DNA from: a virus
DNA: 57,402 nt
Virus record (IMG/VR): IMGVR_UViG_3300033150_001005
Coordinates: 1 to 57,402 of that record
Strand: one strand, 5' to 3'
Shown here piece after piece: positions 55,429-57,402 of this stretch; within the stretch, counting starts at the first letter, position 1; each line of letters begins with the position of its first letter. The notes under the pieces were generated by a model, which did no database searches, was not told the DNA's origin, and saw only the letters and a program-made list of their open reading frames with translations. A program made the translations under genes and the position numbers.

Positions 55429-55654
55429 GCTTTTTCCGATTCTGCCGAAACCCTCGGCGCATACCGACAAATGCTGAGGATTCCTGAATCTGCTCTTCCT
55501 CGTCCGCCGGCCGCCGCTTGGCCTCTCGCCACCATCGCGCACTGGCGCAAGCGGGACAGCCTCCGTGCGGGCGGCAAGCTGGATCGAATGCGCGCTTGCC
55601 GAAATAGGGGCGTCGCCAGTCCTTGCGGTGCGGGTAGGTGTTGTCAAAGCTCAT
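55415..55654 (-). CDS. Small Cys-containing protein
   Basis: 79 residues; FDPACRPHGGCPACASARWW, RREAKRRPADEEEQ. Three Cys in CxxC-like spacing could bind zinc. ATGA overlap with next gene. Unknown. Confidence 0.6.
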   Translation of the reverse strand: MSFDNTYPHRKDWRRPYFGKRAFDPACRPHGGCPACASARWWREAKRRPADEEEQIQESSAFVGMRRGFRQNRKKHDQD

Positions 55655-55914
55655 ATCGTGCCGCGTTCAAGCAGTTCCTCGAAGCGCTCCACAAACTGCC
55701 GATATTCCTCGTCGTAGTTTGGCGGCGGATTCAGTCCGCGATCCCTGCAAACCTTCGCTACCGTCTTCACGAGATCCCAAACAATCGGATCATTCGGGGC
55801 AACCCAGCCCGGCGGCTTCTTCTCGCATCGTAGCGACAGCATGTCCAGATGCTGCGCTAGATCCTTCCAGTTCCACGGCAGCACGTCAACCAGTTGCTGG
55901 AGTTTGGCGTTCAT
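55651..55914 (-). CDS. Small unknown protein
   Basis: 87 residues: LQQLVDVLPWNWKDLAQHLD, then YDEEYRQFVERFEELLERGT. Helical. Overlaps the next gene by 29 bases. Unknown. Confidence 0.6.
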   Translation of the reverse strand: MNAKLQQLVDVLPWNWKDLAQHLDMLSLRCEKKPPGWVAPNDPIVWDLVKTVAKVCRDRGLNPPPNYDEEYRQFVERFEELLERGTI

Positions 55915-56149
55915 TGGACAGTGTCAAAGGTTGCCGGGATTCTATTTCCGCGACCGCATCTTCGCAGAACTTACGAAGAACCGGATCAATGGCCCAGGCA
56001 AGCGTGTCGGCAATATCGTACAGCTCCTCATACGCTTCAGTGTCAGCATCGATTGCTGGCAATATGGCCACAATCTCGTCGTAGACGCGTTGGGCTTCTT
56101 CTCGGCTGAGTGTACCTGTGTCAACCCCCAGCAGTTCCTCGGTGTTCAT
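55886..56149 (-). CDS. Small acidic protein
   Basis: 87 residues: LSREEAQRVYDEIVAILPAI, DADTEAYEELYDIADTLAWA. Strongly acidic helical bundle. Unknown. Confidence 0.6.
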   Translation of the reverse strand: MNTEELLGVDTGTLSREEAQRVYDEIVAILPAIDADTEAYEELYDIADTLAWAIDPVLRKFCEDAVAEIESRQPLTLSNERQTPATG

Positions 56150-56158
56150 TGGACAGCC

Positions 56159-56365
56159 TCAAGGGTTCCGGACAAAGCATCTAGCCCCGCTGATCTCATC
56201 GCGGTGAAAGAATCCAATGTATCTGCCGCACTCCGGGCACAGGGCTTCATCGTTGCCCGGAAACTGCGCCTCCCAGGTGGCGCCGCAGGCTGGGCACGCT
56301 AGCCTCCAAATCGCAGCAGGGCGATAAAAGAATCTCGCGGTGCCCCAAGATAGTTCAGTGTTCAT
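56159..56365 (-). CDS. Zinc-ribbon protein
   Basis: 68 residues; CPACGATWEAQFPGNDEALC, PECGRYIGFFHRDEISG is a CxxC...CxxC zinc ribbon. Starts with MNTEL, as the two adjacent genes start with or contain MNTE, a shared leader. Function unknown. Confidence 0.68.
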   Translation of the reverse strand: MNTELSWGTARFFYRPAAIWRLACPACGATWEAQFPGNDEALCPECGRYIGFFHRDEISGARCFVRNP

Positions 56366-56912
56366 TGGTTTCCACCGCCTTCAGGCCCGCTGGCAGCCTT
56401 CGCACGAACCGCACATTGCCGCTGGCTTGGTCTAGCTCCCAGAATGCCCGCAGGAATCGCCGGTCCCGTCGGCCATCCTTGAAAGCCGGGGCACAGAGCT
56501 GTTTGGCCGCTTCGATCAAAGCCTTGCCGCGCACCAGGAGAATTCTATCCCCGCCGCTCTCGCTGATGATGTTGCCTTCGGCGTCCCGGACAACACGGTG
56601 CGGTGCGGCAAATGTCGGGTGACTGAACGCCGCCACGAGCCGCCCCTGAGGATCGCGGAACAGCGCCGGTGTCCCGAAAGCCAACCCTCGTCCGGCTGCA
56701 CAATAGCGCCGCAGTTGCCGGAGCCTCGTGGCAAGTTCGGTGGCGTCTGTCGGCCTGCGATAGGCGGTCCAGGCGCTGTCGGTTGCTGGGGCTTCTAGAG
56801 GCTTCAGTTCCTGCCCATGCAGTGTGGCAGCGGCCAAGGCGACCATGGTAAGCATAGCAACCCAAGACGCCGCTACCACAAACAGTTCGCACCAATGTCT
56901 ATCGTGTTTCAT
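56355..56912 (-). CDS. Exported protein
   Basis: 185 residues. Charged N-terminus then a hydrophobic segment (CELFVVAASWVAMLTMVALA, AATLHGQ), a signal peptide or anchor. Mature part LRQLRRYCAAGRGLAFGTPA, GNIISESGGDRILLVRGKAL. Directly follows the LamG fibre gene with a 3-base gap. No family recognised. Confidence 0.6.
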   Translation of the reverse strand: MKHDRHWCELFVVAASWVAMLTMVALAAATLHGQELKPLEAPATDSAWTAYRRPTDATELATRLRQLRRYCAAGRGLAFGTPALFRDPQGRLVAAFSHPTFAAPHRVVRDAEGNIISESGGDRILLVRGKALIEAAKQLCAPAFKDGRRDRRFLRAFWELDQASGNVRFVRRLPAGLKAVETNEH

Positions 56913-56915
56913 CTC

Positions 56916-57402
56916 TCACCTCCAAACCGGCACCAACCCTAGCTTCCTCGGCAGCATCGCTAGTGCCCAAGTGCCGTCGGGTTGCCAGGGCGCGAGGAGC
57001 TTGGCGTGCAGCGGCGGCGATTGGCAGTGCGATTCCCAGCCGCTTACGCAAATGCTCCTGTAGTCCCAGTAGAGGCGCGCAATGCTGCGGTAGGAGCGCT
57101 GGGTCTCGGCGGCGCTGAGGGGGCGGGAGTAGATGGCGACAAGGGCTTGATCCATATGACCGTAGTAGTCGCCAGCACGACCAAGCCAAGGCTGACCCTT
57201 GGACAATTGAGAGTCAGCACTATAAGCCGTGTCAATAGTCAAGGGCGTGCCGTCAAGGTAGAAAGCGGACTCTTCTATATCCGTCTGTCCACTACCAGGA
57301 ACTGTGACAGCTAAGACGTGCCAGGTTTCGGTCTCGATAGTCTCGGCAAAATAGCAATAGTTTTCGCTATTGAGATAGATTAGTGGCTTGCTCTGATTAC
57401 CC
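56916..57402 (-). CDS. LamG-like tail fibre/adhesin, C-terminal part (continues past window end)
   Basis: In phase with the N-terminal part at 1-1442 across the circular join. It contains the second half of the LamG fold (WLGRAGDYYGHMDQALVAIY, SRPLSAAETQRSYRSIARLY) and a Trp-rich tail ending LGLVPVWR. The two parts together give about 604 residues. Confidence 0.85.
   Translation of the reverse strand, partial: GNQSKPLIYLNSENYCYFAETIETETWHVLAVTVPGSGQTDIEESAFYLDGTPLTIDTAYSADSQLSKGQPWLGRAGDYYGHMDQALVAIYSRPLSAAETQRSYRSIARLYWDYRSICVSGWESHCQSPPLHAKLLAPWQPDGTWALAMLPRKLGLVPVWR
57289..57402. repeat. Terminal direct repeat, right copy
   Basis: Exact copy of bases 1-114. See the left copy. Confidence 0.93.

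Overview
This window is a complete, circularly closed genome of a temperate, long-tailed (siphovirus-type) double-stranded DNA phage. The first 114 bases recur exactly as the last 114, and one open gene (a LamG-like fibre protein) runs through that junction, so the non-redundant genome is about 57,288 bp and the window start is an arbitrary cut. The sequence is GC-rich. The host cannot be proven from sequence alone; the attachment-site tRNA, Sec-type signal peptides on many phage proteins and the style of the integrase suggest a Gram-negative soil or water bacterium, with Acidobacteriota a weak guess from general familiarity.

Layout, following minus-strand transcription (high to low coordinates). 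(1) 48.75-46.7 kb: an early promoter with an operator-like tandem repeat, an RHH regulator, and small membrane and unknown proteins, ending at a terminator and a striking 18-bp-period repeat array. (2) 46.9-33.5 kb: a tightly overlapping early operon with a PD-(D/E)XK nuclease, coiled-coil protein, gp3/RDF-like protein, tiny membrane proteins, RuvC-like resolvase, tyrosine integrase with an attP copy of the 3' part of tRNA-Arg(UCU), SNF2-like helicase, DNA methyltransferase, a replication initiator whose gene contains eleven 11-bp iterons, and a DnaB helicase. (3) 33.5-30.4 kb: a plus-strand block of nine small genes, including an HNH protein, separated by repeated leader sequences. (4) 30.26-27.0 kb: a sigma factor split into two overlapping genes (region 2 and region 4), a tRNA-Gln(UUG), two HNH proteins and a ParB-like protein. 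(5) 27.0-18.2 kb: a radical SAM enzyme, P27-type small terminase, large terminase, HK97 portal, prohead protease, major capsid protein, a second copy of the 18-bp-period array, a secreted protein and the gp6/gp8-like connector. (6) 18.2-12.7 kb: nine genes for glycan-type chemistry (three or four glycosyltransferases, two sulfotransferase-like proteins, two methyltransferases) placed between the connector and the head-closure gene. (7) 12.7-1 kb, continuing through the junction to 56.9 kb: neck and tail genes, chaperone with a probable frameshift extension, a 1271-residue tape measure, hub/fibre, then exported fibre-like proteins. (8) 56.9-49.6 kb: small zinc-ribbon proteins, a matrixin metalloprotease, SleB-type lysin, a membrane coiled-coil protein, two holin-like proteins, a metallophosphoesterase, a JAMM/MPN protein and a DUF4406-like protein. 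(9) 48.8-49.6 kb, plus strand: two genes, one exported, that look like lysogenic-conversion cargo.

Taken together, the early operon replicates and recombines the genome and decides lysogeny, the split sigma factor sits where a late-gene activator would be expected, and one very long late operon builds, possibly decorates, and releases virions. The most unusual features are the two alternating 10-bp-core, 18-bp-period arrays, the glycan cassette inside the neck genes, the two-gene sigma factor, the terminase-linked radical SAM enzyme, and the number of late-operon proteins carrying export signals.
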